A stretch of DNA of 64,000 nucleotides. Source: Skeletonema tropicum (Eukaryota; Bacillariophyta; Thalassiosirophyceae; Thalassiosirales; Thalassiosiraceae). Below the pieces are notes generated by a model. It saw only the letters and a list, made by a program, of their open reading frames with translations. It did no database searches and had not been told where the DNA came from. Positions 21,181 through 30,676 of this stretch are shown piece by piece. The first letter of the stretch is position 1. The number at the start of each line of letters is the position of its first letter. The position numbers were made by a program, and so were the translations under genes. The stretch lies in the NCBI GenBank assembly GCA_037178625.1, contig CM074143.1, positions 868,001-932,000 of the forward strand, in the 5' to 3' direction.

Positions 21181-21260
21181 GTATGCATTTTGAGATGCGT
21201 GTCTTTCAGACTTTTACGATACAAGATTCGTATGCATTTTGAGATGCGTGTCTTTCAGAC
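21181..21260. promoter_or_regulatory. Perfect 31-bp direct repeat in a divergent promoter
   Basis: The same 31 bases occur at 21181-21211 and 21230-21260, 49 bp apart centre to centre, between the divergent starts at 21076 and 21559. Each copy contains GCATTTTGAGATGC, a short inverted repeat (GCAT/ATGC), followed by GTGTCTTTCAGAC. Duplicated, phased sites of this kind can bind a regulator shared by both genes; it could equally be a recent slippage duplication. No match to a named factor is claimed. Confidence 0.5.
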
Positions 21261-21558
21261 GTTTACAAGGCTTTCGCTCAGTTGACTCCCGCCCGTGCGT
21301 GAGAAGGTTTTTCTTGAGCCTGAGCTGTGTGTGTGGTCTTCGATGATTATTCCACGATTAGCGAGAGCCTTCGGATTCGGATGTATGCATGCAGCAATCA
21401 TCCACGATTTCACGACCATCTTCTTGATGATTAGGCAGTCATTGTTGACACTATCCCGATACGATCACAATCAACACACACAATCATTACGAAAAAGTCA
21501 TTAGTCTCAATGAACTGAAGCAGCTAGCAGCGCAGTTTGTCCTTACAAATTATATAGA

Positions 21559-22737
21559 ATGTCAGAAGCACTACAACTTGCAACAACAGGGCTGCTCATG
21601 GGCATCATCCATGTGCTCGCCGGTCCAGATCACCTCTCTGCACTGGCAACACTGAGCGGCACAAACATACGATCAGAGGAGCACAATTATGTACATTCAT
21701 TCCTACTCGGCATCAAGTGGGGCTTAGGCCATGCCGTGGGGCTCATCATCGTTGGTGCTATCTTGATCGCGATAGATGTGCCCGTCAACAATGGAACTGT
21801 TTCGAATATAATGGAATCATTCGTAGGCGTCTTCATGTTGGCTTTGGGGATCTACCATATGCACAAGGCGTTCCGTCGCCGGTCCACGGTAATGCCATTT
21901 GAATTTGATTCCCCATCACCAAATGAAAACCTCAAAATGATTGCAGAACGGGACGAGGAAGAGGAATATTATGAGGACAATCATCGATCCTCCATCCTTT
22001 GTGAAATGACTGAGGTACTTCACCAAGATTCTCAGAGTTTCCATTCAGGCTCTCAATCTAGATTAGTAGAAGTGACAGTAGAAGAGATGGAAGATGAAGA
22101 CGATGTTGAATCGAGAATCTTCAAGGCAGCTCGGTCTATTGGGAGGATGGCAGAACCCATGAGCAGTGTCATGACTGTACCCATGAATATGCTCTCTTCG
22201 AGTTTCAAGTCTTTAAATAGTTCTGACAGAATGCATACGCTCAATTCAAGTTTCAGGTCTATAGGAAGTACTGACAGCGGCAGCAATCATCCTGTGAAAA
22301 AGAGCCCTTCTCAATTGCTGCTGGAGAGACACGAAGAAATGTTGGAAGAATTTGATGGGGGCAGCAAAGCTGAAAAATCCCATCACCAGGATGTAGGGGG
22401 TACCCGTACAACTGGAGCTCTTGCAGTACTCACTGGCATTGTCCATGGTGTTGCGGGTCCAGGTGGAGTGCTGGGAATCATTCCTGCTGTGCAATTGCGA
22501 GACCCATTCCTCAGTTCTGTATACCTTGGCACCTTTTGCTTTACATCTTGTCTCGTCATGGGTGGATTTGCCGCATTCTACGGCTCCTTTAGCAAGTGGT
22601 TAGCTGGCGGCGAAGGAGTTGGTAGCACAAATAGAGTATTCTTAGTTGAGGTTGGATCTGCCTCATTGAGTATATTTGTGGGCTTGATTTGGATAGTGCT
22701 GTTATCAATCGGCAAGTTGGAGGACATATTTCCGTAG
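21559..22737 (+). CDS. NicO/UreH-like membrane protein (nickel/cobalt transport family)
   Basis: A 392-residue multipass membrane protein. The N-terminal half has three hydrophobic helices with the signature MGIIHVLAGPDHLSALATLS near residue 14, and then KWGLGHAVGLIIVGA. The His and Asp-His in HVLAGPDH resemble the metal-binding His/Asp motif of nickel-cobalt permeases. A hydrophilic, Ser- and Glu-rich loop (about 110-270) separates this from a C-terminal helical half containing TGIVHGVAGPGGVLGIIPA, which looks like an internal repeat of the first motif. Plants have similar proteins annotated as high-affinity nickel-transport family. Substrate and membrane are not established; no clear plastid pre-sequence is seen. 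It is transcribed away from the Lys-rich gene. Confidence 0.8.
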   Translation: MSEALQLATTGLLMGIIHVLAGPDHLSALATLSGTNIRSEEHNYVHSFLLGIKWGLGHAVGLIIVGAILIAIDVPVNNGTVSNIMESFVGVFMLALGIYHMHKAFRRRSTVMPFEFDSPSPNENLKMIAERDEEEEYYEDNHRSSILCEMTEVLHQDSQSFHSGSQSRLVEVTVEEMEDEDDVESRIFKAARSIGRMAEPMSSVMTVPMNMLSSSFKSLNSSDRMHTLNSSFRSIGSTDSGSNHPVKKSPSQLLLERHEEMLEEFDGGSKAEKSHHQDVGGTRTTGALAVLTGIVHGVAGPGGVLGIIPAVQLRDPFLSSVYLGTFCFTSCLVMGGFAAFYGSFSKWLAGGEGVGSTNRVFLVEVGSASLSIFVGLIWIVLLSIGKLEDIFP

Positions 22738-22813
22738 TAATGGCTACATGTCTCCTCTATTGTATTTCCATGTAGATTATAAAACTTAGATTATTATCAC
22801 AAATTACACTGAG

Positions 22814-23959
22814 TTACGTGGAAGCAGACCCAGTGGAGTCTCCCCCTCCTTCGCCACCACCATCTCCTGTGCCACCACCACCCATTCCAGGAATCGGAAC
22901 TGCCAATCCGATACCTCCTCCACTTGGCACACGTCTTGCAATTTCACTAATCATACGCTGTGGCGGCTGTCCCTGAAGCCAAACAGTTCCTGGCCCTGTC
23001 AATGTAGTAAAAAATAAACCCTCACCTCCAAAAATAACATTCTTAAATCCAGCAACTTGTTCGACGTCAAATTCAACTCCATCCTGAAACGCCACGAGAC
23101 ATCCACTAGAAATTTTCAATACTTCTCCCTCACGCAAATCTTTTCGAATCAATGCTCCACCTGCCTTCACCAGACAGTCACCGGTGCCAGATAGGCCCTG
23201 CAGAACAAACCCTTCCCCACCGAAAAATCCAGCCGAAAACTTTTTTGTGAATTCAATGTTAATATCGACAGTATGACTGGCACAAAGGAGTGCCCCTTGC
23301 TGACAAATGATTTTCCCACCATATTCTTGCAACGGAATCCGCACTATCTTGGAAGGGAAATCAGTACCTAAAGCAACATATCCACATGGCCCAGCGGTTC
23401 CATCGTAGGTATAATCCGATATGAACACATTCTGTCCAGTAAGCATCCTTTGAAAGCCAGCAGATAATCCTCCTCCAGTTGTAGTATTCATATGTATCCC
23501 ATCAGTCATGTACATCATAGCTCCACTCTCTGCTCGTAACACTTGATCTTTTTCGAGTCGAATGGTAACTATTTGGCTTTCTTTCCCTTCGATACTGCTG
23601 GATGTGTCAAAGTCAATTGGAACTCCTACTACTCCGTCAGAACTTGTGAGAGCATCTTGACGTGGCTGTAGCGAAGAAGAAGAAGAAGATGATGTAGTCG
23701 ATTGAGCCCTAGATATGCTTGGAGTGCATTTGAGATGAGATGATGACGATGATGTGTTGCTCCACAGTGAAGAACTTGAATGTTGTGTCCTTTTAATTAT
23801 GCTATAGTTTTCATCACAGCGCGTTATATGACGTAATTGTCTGCGCCTCGAGAGAAGCCTCCGTGATGATCGAACAGCTGACAATGAGTTAGAAAAGAGG
23901 AAATTTGACATGGTGTGATAATGGCATAGGGAGCTTGATTTGACATGGTTTTTATTCAT
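22814..23959 (-). CDS. AIM24/TIGR00266-family protein with mitochondrial-type leader
   Basis: 381 residues. The first ~45 residues are rich in Ser and Arg without acidic residues (SAVRSSRRLLSRRRQLRH), as in mitochondrial presequences; a second in-frame Met at residue 17 (MSNFLFSNSLSAV) could be the true start. The conserved beta-rich domain spans about 125-350 with ESGAMMYMTDGIHMNTTTGG, then GFFGGEGFVLQGLSGTG, and VIFGGEGLFFTTLTGPG. This is the TIGR00266 fold; yeast Aim24 is an inner-membrane protein affecting MICOS and respiratory growth. The tail is Gly-rich. It is convergent with the NicO-like gene (77 bp apart) and head to head with the Gln-rich gene. Confidence 0.85.
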   Translation of the reverse strand: MNKNHVKSSSLCHYHTMSNFLFSNSLSAVRSSRRLLSRRRQLRHITRCDENYSIIKRTQHSSSSLWSNTSSSSSHLKCTPSISRAQSTTSSSSSSSLQPRQDALTSSDGVVGVPIDFDTSSSIEGKESQIVTIRLEKDQVLRAESGAMMYMTDGIHMNTTTGGGLSAGFQRMLTGQNVFISDYTYDGTAGPCGYVALGTDFPSKIVRIPLQEYGGKIICQQGALLCASHTVDINIEFTKKFSAGFFGGEGFVLQGLSGTGDCLVKAGGALIRKDLREGEVLKISSGCLVAFQDGVEFDVEQVAGFKNVIFGGEGLFFTTLTGPGTVWLQGQPPQRMISEIARRVPSGGGIGLAVPIPGMGGGGTGDGGGEGGGDSTGSAST

Positions 23960-24244
23960 AAAAGAGTTGTCTTTAGTATCTACGAAAATCCATTATCATA
24001 GATAGGAGATAACTCTACATAAGTACTACATACCTTGAAAAACTGAAAATCAGCGACAGCGAACACGCGGCGTGCACTCGCTCGGCACTGCTCAAATAAA
24101 TCCACAATGATGGCGTTCGCTCGGCGTTCGGCCTCGCTTCGACCCAATGACTACAACACGGTGACTCTATATCATGGTTATTGCAGCGTGGAGATGACTA
24201 TAGCGCTCGTATAGAAGTTTTCTTGAGCGAAAAGACGAGTTAGA

Positions 24245-27200
24245 ATGGCAGGAAATGAAAGCGAAGCTGTAGGGCAAAATCAGCCGCAGATTCAATTGAA
24301 CATGAACATGTCCCAAAATCCGTCCAAGAACGTCTCTCCAACGCGGCTTGAAGAAAGTAATGTGCAACCTCAATCGACACAAAGCTCTCCAAATCTTGAC
24401 AATGCGGCACAGCCGCAACCGCAACCGCAACCAATAGGTCAGAATTACAATCAGCCTGTTCAAAATAATTTACAAAGTAGTATTTCCGGCGTTATTCAAA
24501 CGAACGGACAGCAGCAACCGCTACAGCAAGTCCAAATGCAAATGCCGATGCAACGTGCGACAAGTAGTCTGGGAAATACTCCACAGACTTCTCCGAAGAA
24601 TAATAATCTGCAAGTTGCACAACCTATCCAGCAAAATTTGAATTCGAATCCAGCTCAGCAGCAGGTTCAAATGCATGTGTTGCAACAAGTTCCTCAGCAA
24701 ACGTTGTTTCAGCAAAATCAACTTCAACCACCACAACAGCAACAGCAACAACAGCATCAGATGGGTCAGCAGCAGCAGCAGCAAAATGTTATCAATCCAC
24801 AATTATTAGCTCAACAGACTTTTTCATTGCAGCAGCAACCGATAATGTTTCAGCATCAAATGATTCCTCAACAGCAATTTCAGCAGCAGCAACAACAACA
24901 ACAACTGCAACAGCATCAACCGCAACAGGGTATGCAACAGCAACTGTATCAGCCCCAACTTCAGCAACACGTAGCAATGGTTCAAACACCTGTCTTGTAC
25001 GCAACACAGCCTGCAGCCGTGGTATCTAATCCAGTAGCAGCTCCCTCATCCTCAACCATCCAAAACACTCCCGTTACAAAAGCTGTCAAGAAGGGACGCT
25101 TTCGTGTAGTCAAGCCAGGGAAGCAAGATCCAACCGAGATTGGTGGTATTGGTGATGGTGGTCAATCGGTTGTTTCATCGACGAGTGACAATCCTAATAG
25201 CGAAATTGTTGCTGCGCCAGCAGTAACTACCAAAAAGAAGGGTCGATTCATCGTCAAGACAAAATCACTTTCTGAATCTGGTAAACTCTCACCTACGAAA
25301 GAATCAAATAATGTGGATGCAACAAAATCTGATGTTGATGATGCAGCAGCGGCAGCAGCAGCAGCAGTGAGTAACAAAGGGATAGGTTTACCACCACAGC
25401 TACCACCCTCATCGGATAAAGCTGTCGTTGGGACGAACAATGTCAAAAAGAAGGGAAGGTTTCGTGTCAAGTCGGGATTAAATTTGACAGATACAGAAGC
25501 AAGTGTAGCATCTGACAAGGCGCATTCTCATGTTAGGAGACCAAGTGATGATACTTTGCAGAGTATCCCGAAGATAACTTCAATGGGAGAAGTTTCTACT
25601 GACGAAGTTGCACCTCCGATTGCTTCAAGTACACAAGCAGTGCTTGCTCCTACTTCAAATAATACTCTAGTTCCACAAGGTATGGAGGGAGGTGGTGGGA
25701 GCAACAATTCTCTTCCGCAATACACAACGTTTGTCCCGTCCATGACATCGTACGATGTCAATAACAAGGTTATGATGGTATCCGCACCGTTTTTGACGGC
25801 GCAAAATACGACAATGCCCATGATGCAAACGTCTGTGCAACAGTCGCAAATGCAACAAATGTACCAAAATCAGGTACAGATTCAGCAACAACAGCAGCAG
25901 CAGCAAATGCTGCCACAGCAGCAGGTCCCTGTGACTCAACAGCCTGAGCAGAATGTTGTCTCTTCATCGCACCCTACAGGATTACCGTTGTCCAATCCAA
26001 ACTCTCCTAGCCCAAGGACAGAACCTATGCAGACACAACCTCAAGTACCACTCCTACCACAACAGCCTCGAAGCAGCTCTCCAATCCCCAAAAGGCCAAC
26101 GACATCGAGCACTCAAACTGGCACAAGTTCTTTATCAGGTGGTTGGAGAGGTATTTCGGGGAGTCATGGTAAAAATGGACGTCTCATTGGGTGTGGAGGA
26201 GTGGGAAAGATCCTTCACAATTTAGATTCCCTACGCCAAGAAATACTAGATGCAGACAAATCTATCACATCACTCCAATCTGACAACCGATTGCTTCGCA
26301 ATAAAAACAAGGAGCTTGAGACCAAGATTTCGAATTTGGAAAAGCGGTTGGCAGAGGAGAAGTCGTTGCGTCGATCGGTAGATTTCAAAATGCAATCCCT
26401 CCGTCAAAAAGTGAAGGAGCTTGAATCTCCTGCGAACAGCGGTGACATTCAAGCGGGAGAAGAGATTCGCGAGAAGGTCAATGAAACCGCTCCTACTACT
26501 GCTGCCGACGGCAAGCAGGTGCCGAAGAAGGTAGAAGAAAAGAGTCCAGCAACCACAATTATTTCCCCAACGACATCAGTTGCAAAACCACAGGAAACCG
26601 ATGACTGCGATAATGGACAAGATTCTAAGTCACCAACTTCACCTCCAAAGAAAAGTGTATCACTACAACAAGTTGAAGGCGAACCGAAACCATCATCGCC
26701 ATTATCCATTCGCAGAAATCAAACTGGAAGCTTGTCTGACTTGGACACAAAGCAATTCGATCCTTTTGTTGCAGTGGCTCCTCCACCACTGTGCCCACCA
26801 ACATCCAGTGTGGTCATGGCTCAAAATTTTCAAAGTCTAGTGGATGACAACAACAACAACAACAACAACAACAACATTGCACCAATCCCGATGATTGTTA
26901 CAACACAAGAAATGCCAACACCAGATGCCGCGAGTACAATCGCGAGTACAATCGAACCAAAATGTACAGACAATGGGCAGCATTTTGACCCTCTTGGGAC
27001 ACCAGAAAAGAGTCAGTCCAATAAGCTTAATATTCAGACTGTCGTTCTTGACCCAATGATTCCGTCGGTGCCACTTTTGACGCATCTGAATGGCAGTCCT
27101 GCCGTGGCTACAGTTCCTGTTTACACGTTGCCCATACCGACGCTTCAGCTTCCACAACAGCACCCACAAGGGCAAGGGCAATTGAAGCAGGAAACGCATG

Positions 27201-27280
27201 ATCCCTTTGATGATATTGTGTGCAGAGGTCAGCAGCATGGTGAACAGAATGGAAATCATCATCAGGATTGCATGAGATAG
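24245..27280 (+). CDS. Gln-rich protein with three KKGRFxV motifs and a coiled coil
   Basis: 1011 residues, no known catalytic domain seen. Residues 1-270 are Gln/Pro/Asn-rich. Three spaced copies of a short basic motif follow: KKGRFRVVK (R285), KKGRFIVK (R334) and KKGRFRVK (R405), separated by Ser/Ala-rich linkers. A second Gln/Met-rich block is followed by a clear coiled coil at about 658-730 (LDSLRQEILDADKSITSL onward). The C-terminal third is disordered with an Asn run encoded by a pure (AAC)n tract near 26848-26876. RF-x-V/I is the docking motif read by the CCT domain of SPAK/OSR1-type kinases, which suggests but does not prove a signalling scaffold. It is convergent with the PAM68-like gene, with 95 bp between stops. 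Confidence 0.75.
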   Translation: MAGNESEAVGQNQPQIQLNMNMSQNPSKNVSPTRLEESNVQPQSTQSSPNLDNAAQPQPQPQPIGQNYNQPVQNNLQSSISGVIQTNGQQQPLQQVQMQMPMQRATSSLGNTPQTSPKNNNLQVAQPIQQNLNSNPAQQQVQMHVLQQVPQQTLFQQNQLQPPQQQQQQQHQMGQQQQQQNVINPQLLAQQTFSLQQQPIMFQHQMIPQQQFQQQQQQQQLQQHQPQQGMQQQLYQPQLQQHVAMVQTPVLYATQPAAVVSNPVAAPSSSTIQNTPVTKAVKKGRFRVVKPGKQDPTEIGGIGDGGQSVVSSTSDNPNSEIVAAPAVTTKKKGRFIVKTKSLSESGKLSPTKESNNVDATKSDVDDAAAAAAAAVSNKGIGLPPQLPPSSDKAVVGTNNVKKKGRFRVKSGLNLTDTEASVASDKAHSHVRRPSDDTLQSIPKITSMGEVSTDEVAPPIASSTQAVLAPTSNNTLVPQGMEGGGGSNNSLPQYTTFVPSMTSYDVNNKVMMVSAPFLTAQNTTMPMMQTSVQQSQMQQMYQNQVQIQQQQQQQQMLPQQQVPVTQQPEQNVVSSSHPTGLPLSNPNSPSPRTEPMQTQPQVPLLPQQPRSSSPIPKRPTTSSTQTGTSSLSGGWRGISGSHGKNGRLIGCGGVGKILHNLDSLRQEILDADKSITSLQSDNRLLRNKNKELETKISNLEKRLAEEKSLRRSVDFKMQSLRQKVKELESPANSGDIQAGEEIREKVNETAPTTAADGKQVPKKVEEKSPATTIISPTTSVAKPQETDDCDNGQDSKSPTSPPKKSVSLQQVEGEPKPSSPLSIRRNQTGSLSDLDTKQFDPFVAVAPPPLCPPTSSVVMAQNFQSLVDDNNNNNNNNNIAPIPMIVTTQEMPTPDAASTIASTIEPKCTDNGQHFDPLGTPEKSQSNKLNIQTVVLDPMIPSVPLLTHLNGSPAVATVPVYTLPIPTLQLPQQHPQGQGQLKQETHDPFDDIVCRGQQHGEQNGNHHQDCMR

Positions 27281-27375
27281 CACAAGTTAACTATAGACAT
27301 GATGGTGGAGAATTCATTTTCGTTCCTACATTAATTGTTGTTGTGCACCCCTCATCTTTTCTCAAAATCCGATTC

Positions 27376-28191
27376 TTACTCCATCCAAGCATCCTTTTTG
27401 TTATTTTTCTTTGCCTCTCGTCTCTCCTGATCATCGATAGCTCTTTGAATCTCTTCCTCAGAGAGACCAGCCATCCTCTCTCTAAGAAGAGCATTCTCCT
27501 TAGTTCTCGCCAACCCATCTTTCAAATTCCCAACATTTGTCTTAAATTCATCCAATCCAAGTCCAGACCCCTCCCTATCATCATCCCACGATGCACTCAA
27601 CACCGAGTAGGTAATCCCCAACAACCCAATGGCCAAAAAGACAAAGCTCGTCGTGGCCACAAGGGCGGGTTGGAACTCCTGATCTCTGTAAACGGCCATG
27701 TACCAAAATCCAATAAAGGATGCAAACGTTCCAAACAATGGTATACCCACAAATGGTATCATACGCTTCCCCATACGTTGCGCAACCTTTTCAGGAATGG
27801 CGGCAGCACCGGCATCTTCTCGTAGTGCCGCGTCTGTCTCACGAAGGGCACGTAATTTTTTAAGTTCCTCGTCACGTCGTTCGGCCTCACGAGAGCGTAG
27901 TTCGCGTAGTCGCTTCGATCCGGTATTGTCTTCTGTGACTTTTGTTGGAAATTGTTGTTGTTGTTCTTGTGTTGCTACTACGGGTGCTGCCTCTTCAATT
28001 GCTGGTGATGCTGATGATTTTTGCTTTGTGGGCGGTTTTTCACCGAATCCTTTGCCAGCTGATAGTACTACCGAAGAAAAAAACTGAGATTGTGAATTCT
28101 TTATAACGTATTGAGATGGAGGTGCAAATGCACTGGCTAATAACGGCGATGCCGCTGCTACGGCCAAGGCTAGGGGACGTCCGGCTACCAT
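27376..28191 (-). CDS. PAM68-like photosystem II assembly factor, plastid targeted
   Basis: 271 residues. The N-terminus is a bipartite diatom plastid leader: a hydrophobic signal (RPLALAVAAASPLLASAFAP) with the ASAFAP cleavage motif and an aromatic at the +1 position, followed by a Ser-rich transit region. The mature part has a charged linker (SKRLRELRSREAERRDEELK), two membrane helices (about 143-166 and 176-202) and the conserved segment GLLGITYSVLSASWDDDREG with a following EFKTNVGNLKDGL. That pattern is the PAM68/DUF3464 family, thylakoid proteins that aid early assembly of photosystem II in plants and cyanobacteria. It shares a 200-bp divergent promoter with the bicupin gene. Confidence 0.88.
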   Translation of the reverse strand: MVAGRPLALAVAAASPLLASAFAPPSQYVIKNSQSQFFSSVVLSAGKGFGEKPPTKQKSSASPAIEEAAPVVATQEQQQQFPTKVTEDNTGSKRLRELRSREAERRDEELKKLRALRETDAALREDAGAAAIPEKVAQRMGKRMIPFVGIPLFGTFASFIGFWYMAVYRDQEFQPALVATTSFVFLAIGLLGITYSVLSASWDDDREGSGLGLDEFKTNVGNLKDGLARTKENALLRERMAGLSEEEIQRAIDDQERREAKKNNKKDAWME

Positions 28192-28391
28192 GTTGAAGAA
28201 TGAAAGAAGTGTCAGCGTGGAAGAGAGTTGAGATTTATTTTGAGATGATTTTTGCGCCAGAGAAAAAATGGCGCGCTCAAGTACGTGGCATCTCCGTTTT
28301 TCATCTCACAAAATGAAAATCAACACAACGCCGTGCGTATGGTAGCACTGAAATAATACAACATAGCCCCACAACATAACACATAGAAACC
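28192..28391. promoter_or_regulatory. Short bidirectional promoter between two plastid-protein genes
   Basis: Only 200 bp separate the start codons of the PAM68-like gene (minus) and the bicupin gene (plus), both of which encode ASAF-type plastid leaders. Both promoters and leaders must fit here, so co-regulation is likely. No specific operator was recognised. Confidence 0.55.
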
Positions 28392-29387
28392 ATGGTGTCC
28401 TCGGCCTTAACTACAGCCGCCATAGCGGCAATCACGCCTTTGATGGCATCAGCTTTCTCTCCACAAGCTAAAGCCGCAAGGCCTTCAACTACTCTGGGCG
28501 CATCATACTTGGAGTCTCTATCGGTAACGCCAGGGCCAGGAGATGTTGTACCAACCCAGTACACAAATTATTTGGACTCTCTCGCATCGGCACCAACAGC
28601 ACCTGCTGCAGCTGCAGCTGCAGCTGCTCCTGTAGAGTCAACATCAGAAGAATCCACAGGCTTCTGTCACGCTCCATTCGAATACTTTCATTTCGACAAT
28701 CTCGCATCCAAAGGACCACGACCAGTATTTGATTGGGGTACACCACAAGATTGGAGTCGCAAACTAGCCGACGATGGCGTTTTCCGTGCCGGGACATGGT
28801 ACTGCTCCGAGGGTGGATGGGAAAGTCCCAATGGCAAAGCTGTCACAGAAGTTTTCTACATGGTGGAAGGACACGGAATGCTCGGTGATTCTGATGGTAC
28901 AAAACACTTCTTTGGACCGGGTGATATGGTAATTATTCCAAAGGGGCATACTGGTAGATGGGATGTGAATATGCCAATTCACAAGGTGTGGGCTGTAAAT
29001 GCTCATCCAAATGTAGAAGAAGGTGGTCCAATTATTCGTGTTCAAGTGGATCACTACAAAGATTTTTCACCAGAGTGTTTAAGTGACACTTCTGCGAATG
29101 ACCCATTGTATGGAAATACTGGCGACGTAGCATCTGCAAGTAATACTTTTTATGATGTTGGTCCTACCAAAGTTGGAGTATGGACTTGTGAACCTGGATC
29201 ATTTGAGGTTACATCTGGGGTAAGACAGTGGTTCCATATGCTTGAGGGGACAATGTTTATTACTGATAGTTCGGATGGTACATCCAAGAGATGTGTTGCT
29301 GGAGACACTGTTATGCTGCCTGCTGGTTGGAGTGGATATGTCGATGTCGTTGAACCAGCAAAGAAGGTGTTCACTGTAGCACTTTAA
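28392..29387 (+). CDS. Plastid-targeted bicupin (cupin_3/DUF861 type)
   Basis: 331 residues. The leader ends in MASAFSP, a diatom plastid signal, followed by an Ala-rich stretch. Two cupin domains follow. The first, about 130-215, has TEVFYMVEGHGMLGDSDG and FFGPGDMVIIPKGHTGRWDV. The second, about 250-331, has GVWTCEPGSFEV, RQWFHMLEGTMFITD and AGDTVMLPAGWSGYVDV. The spacing and the Trp-rich strands fit the cupin_3 family, whose members include ureidoglycolate-lyase-like and EutQ-like proteins. Metal-binding His residues are sparse in both halves, so catalysis is uncertain. Function in the plastid is unknown. Confidence 0.85.
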   Translation: MVSSALTTAAIAAITPLMASAFSPQAKAARPSTTLGASYLESLSVTPGPGDVVPTQYTNYLDSLASAPTAPAAAAAAAAPVESTSEESTGFCHAPFEYFHFDNLASKGPRPVFDWGTPQDWSRKLADDGVFRAGTWYCSEGGWESPNGKAVTEVFYMVEGHGMLGDSDGTKHFFGPGDMVIIPKGHTGRWDVNMPIHKVWAVNAHPNVEEGGPIIRVQVDHYKDFSPECLSDTSANDPLYGNTGDVASASNTFYDVGPTKVGVWTCEPGSFEVTSGVRQWFHMLEGTMFITDSSDGTSKRCVAGDTVMLPAGWSGYVDVVEPAKKVFTVAL

Positions 29388-29521
29388 GTCTTCTCTCAAT
29401 TATTGAAGAAGTGTAAACATGCACTCACACTAATTCAATATCTGTCTCCCATCCATGATCCATGTGCTCAATGTAGTACCTCAAGGCTAATCAAATATTT
29501 AAGTTTAAATGCATCATTAAC

Positions 29522-30676
29522 CTAATTCAATCTCTGGCTTCCATCCATATGTCTAATCGACTTCAACAATCCATCCAACGCAACCTGAACCCTCTCCTCA
29601 GCCTTCTTACTAACAAGCAACGCAGGTCGAATCTCCGTCGCCACACCCATCGCAGGCAAGGGATTAATCAAAGCACCAACCCACAAGGCACGTTCCGTCG
29701 GTTCATGCTCCGGTGGGATCTCACCAAGTTGCTGTAACAACACATCAATCTGACCAGGATGACGTTCATTCTTCTTGGCCAATTCAATCCATCGATCGAC
29801 GAGAGATAAGGAACCGTCCATATTCATATTGGGTGCTGTAAACTCTTTGCATTTTTGAATGGCTCGTGCGACTGATAATCGATCACCAATAGAGTCTGTT
29901 GAGGATGGACTTTCCATAGATGATGATATTTCTCGTTCTTCCTCCTCGGATGAATCCAAGAATTTGACACGTGCCTCAGTCCATCCATCCTCCGTCTTGT
30001 CCACTTCTCCATCGATTGTAAATCTTCGTCCTGCTCGTAAGGATATATCCCAACCTTCCTCCTCTCCACTAGTACTAGTACTACTCGAGGTGTTTTCTGG
30101 AGGAGAATCAGTTGCCTTTTCCATTTGAATGATCTCCACTTCTACACCAGTTTTCAATGGCACAGTCTGCCCAGTCGATAAGCGAGCCATACCCAACATT
30201 CCCAGTGTGGGAGTTTCTTCATTGACGCGATGTTTCATTAGTGCTTTTAAGGTTGGGTGCTGGATTTGGATTTGGAGTATTTGACGAGGAAGCATTGTAT
30301 CGAGGATCATGAGTGGTAGACGTGTGGAGTTGTCTTCGACTTGTTGGAGGCGTGATTGGAGAGAGGAGAGGAAGGTGTCTTCTTCTTCTTCCAAGTTGTT
30401 GTTGCTGCTGGCTGAAGAGGTGACATCAGTAGTAGTGTCGGTGGATGATGATGATGATGCCAATTGAGTCGACGAAAAGTTTGCAAAATCATCATATTCT
30501 TCTACACCACCGCTATTACTTTCTGAGAAAAGGCTTGAGCCGCTACTACATCTCGTTTGTCTTGCAGTTTGTACAGAAAAAGAGAAGGCCTTAGACGATG
30601 AAGGCGCCGTCAGCACGATTGCTACTGCAGCGAGGCAGAAGCCTAATACGGAGTTCCCTAGAGACAGTTTCGCCAT
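29522..30676 (-). CDS. LON substrate-binding-domain protein with plastid-type leader
   Basis: 384 residues. A hydrophobic signal (VLGFCLAAVAIVLTAP) ends at SSKAFSF, close to the diatom plastid cleavage consensus. After a Ser-rich, low-complexity region, the segment from about residue 118 reads LPLMILDTMLPRQILQIQIQ, then TLKALMKHRVN and LGMLGMARLSTGQTVPLKTG. This is the pattern of the LON N-terminal (PUA-like) domain found in Lon proteases and in stand-alone substrate-binding proteins. No AAA or protease domain follows; the C-terminus is helical. A role in plastid protein quality control is inference. It is convergent with the bicupin gene. Confidence 0.75.
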   Translation of the reverse strand: MAKLSLGNSVLGFCLAAVAIVLTAPSSSKAFSFSVQTARQTRCSSGSSLFSESNSGGVEEYDDFANFSSTQLASSSSSTDTTTDVTSSASSNNNLEEEEDTFLSSLQSRLQQVEDNSTRLPLMILDTMLPRQILQIQIQHPTLKALMKHRVNEETPTLGMLGMARLSTGQTVPLKTGVEVEIIQMEKATDSPPENTSSSTSTSGEEEGWDISLRAGRRFTIDGEVDKTEDGWTEARVKFLDSSEEEEREISSSMESPSSTDSIGDRLSVARAIQKCKEFTAPNMNMDGSLSLVDRWIELAKKNERHPGQIDVLLQQLGEIPPEHEPTERALWVGALINPLPAMGVATEIRPALLVSKKAEERVQVALDGLLKSIRHMDGSQRLN

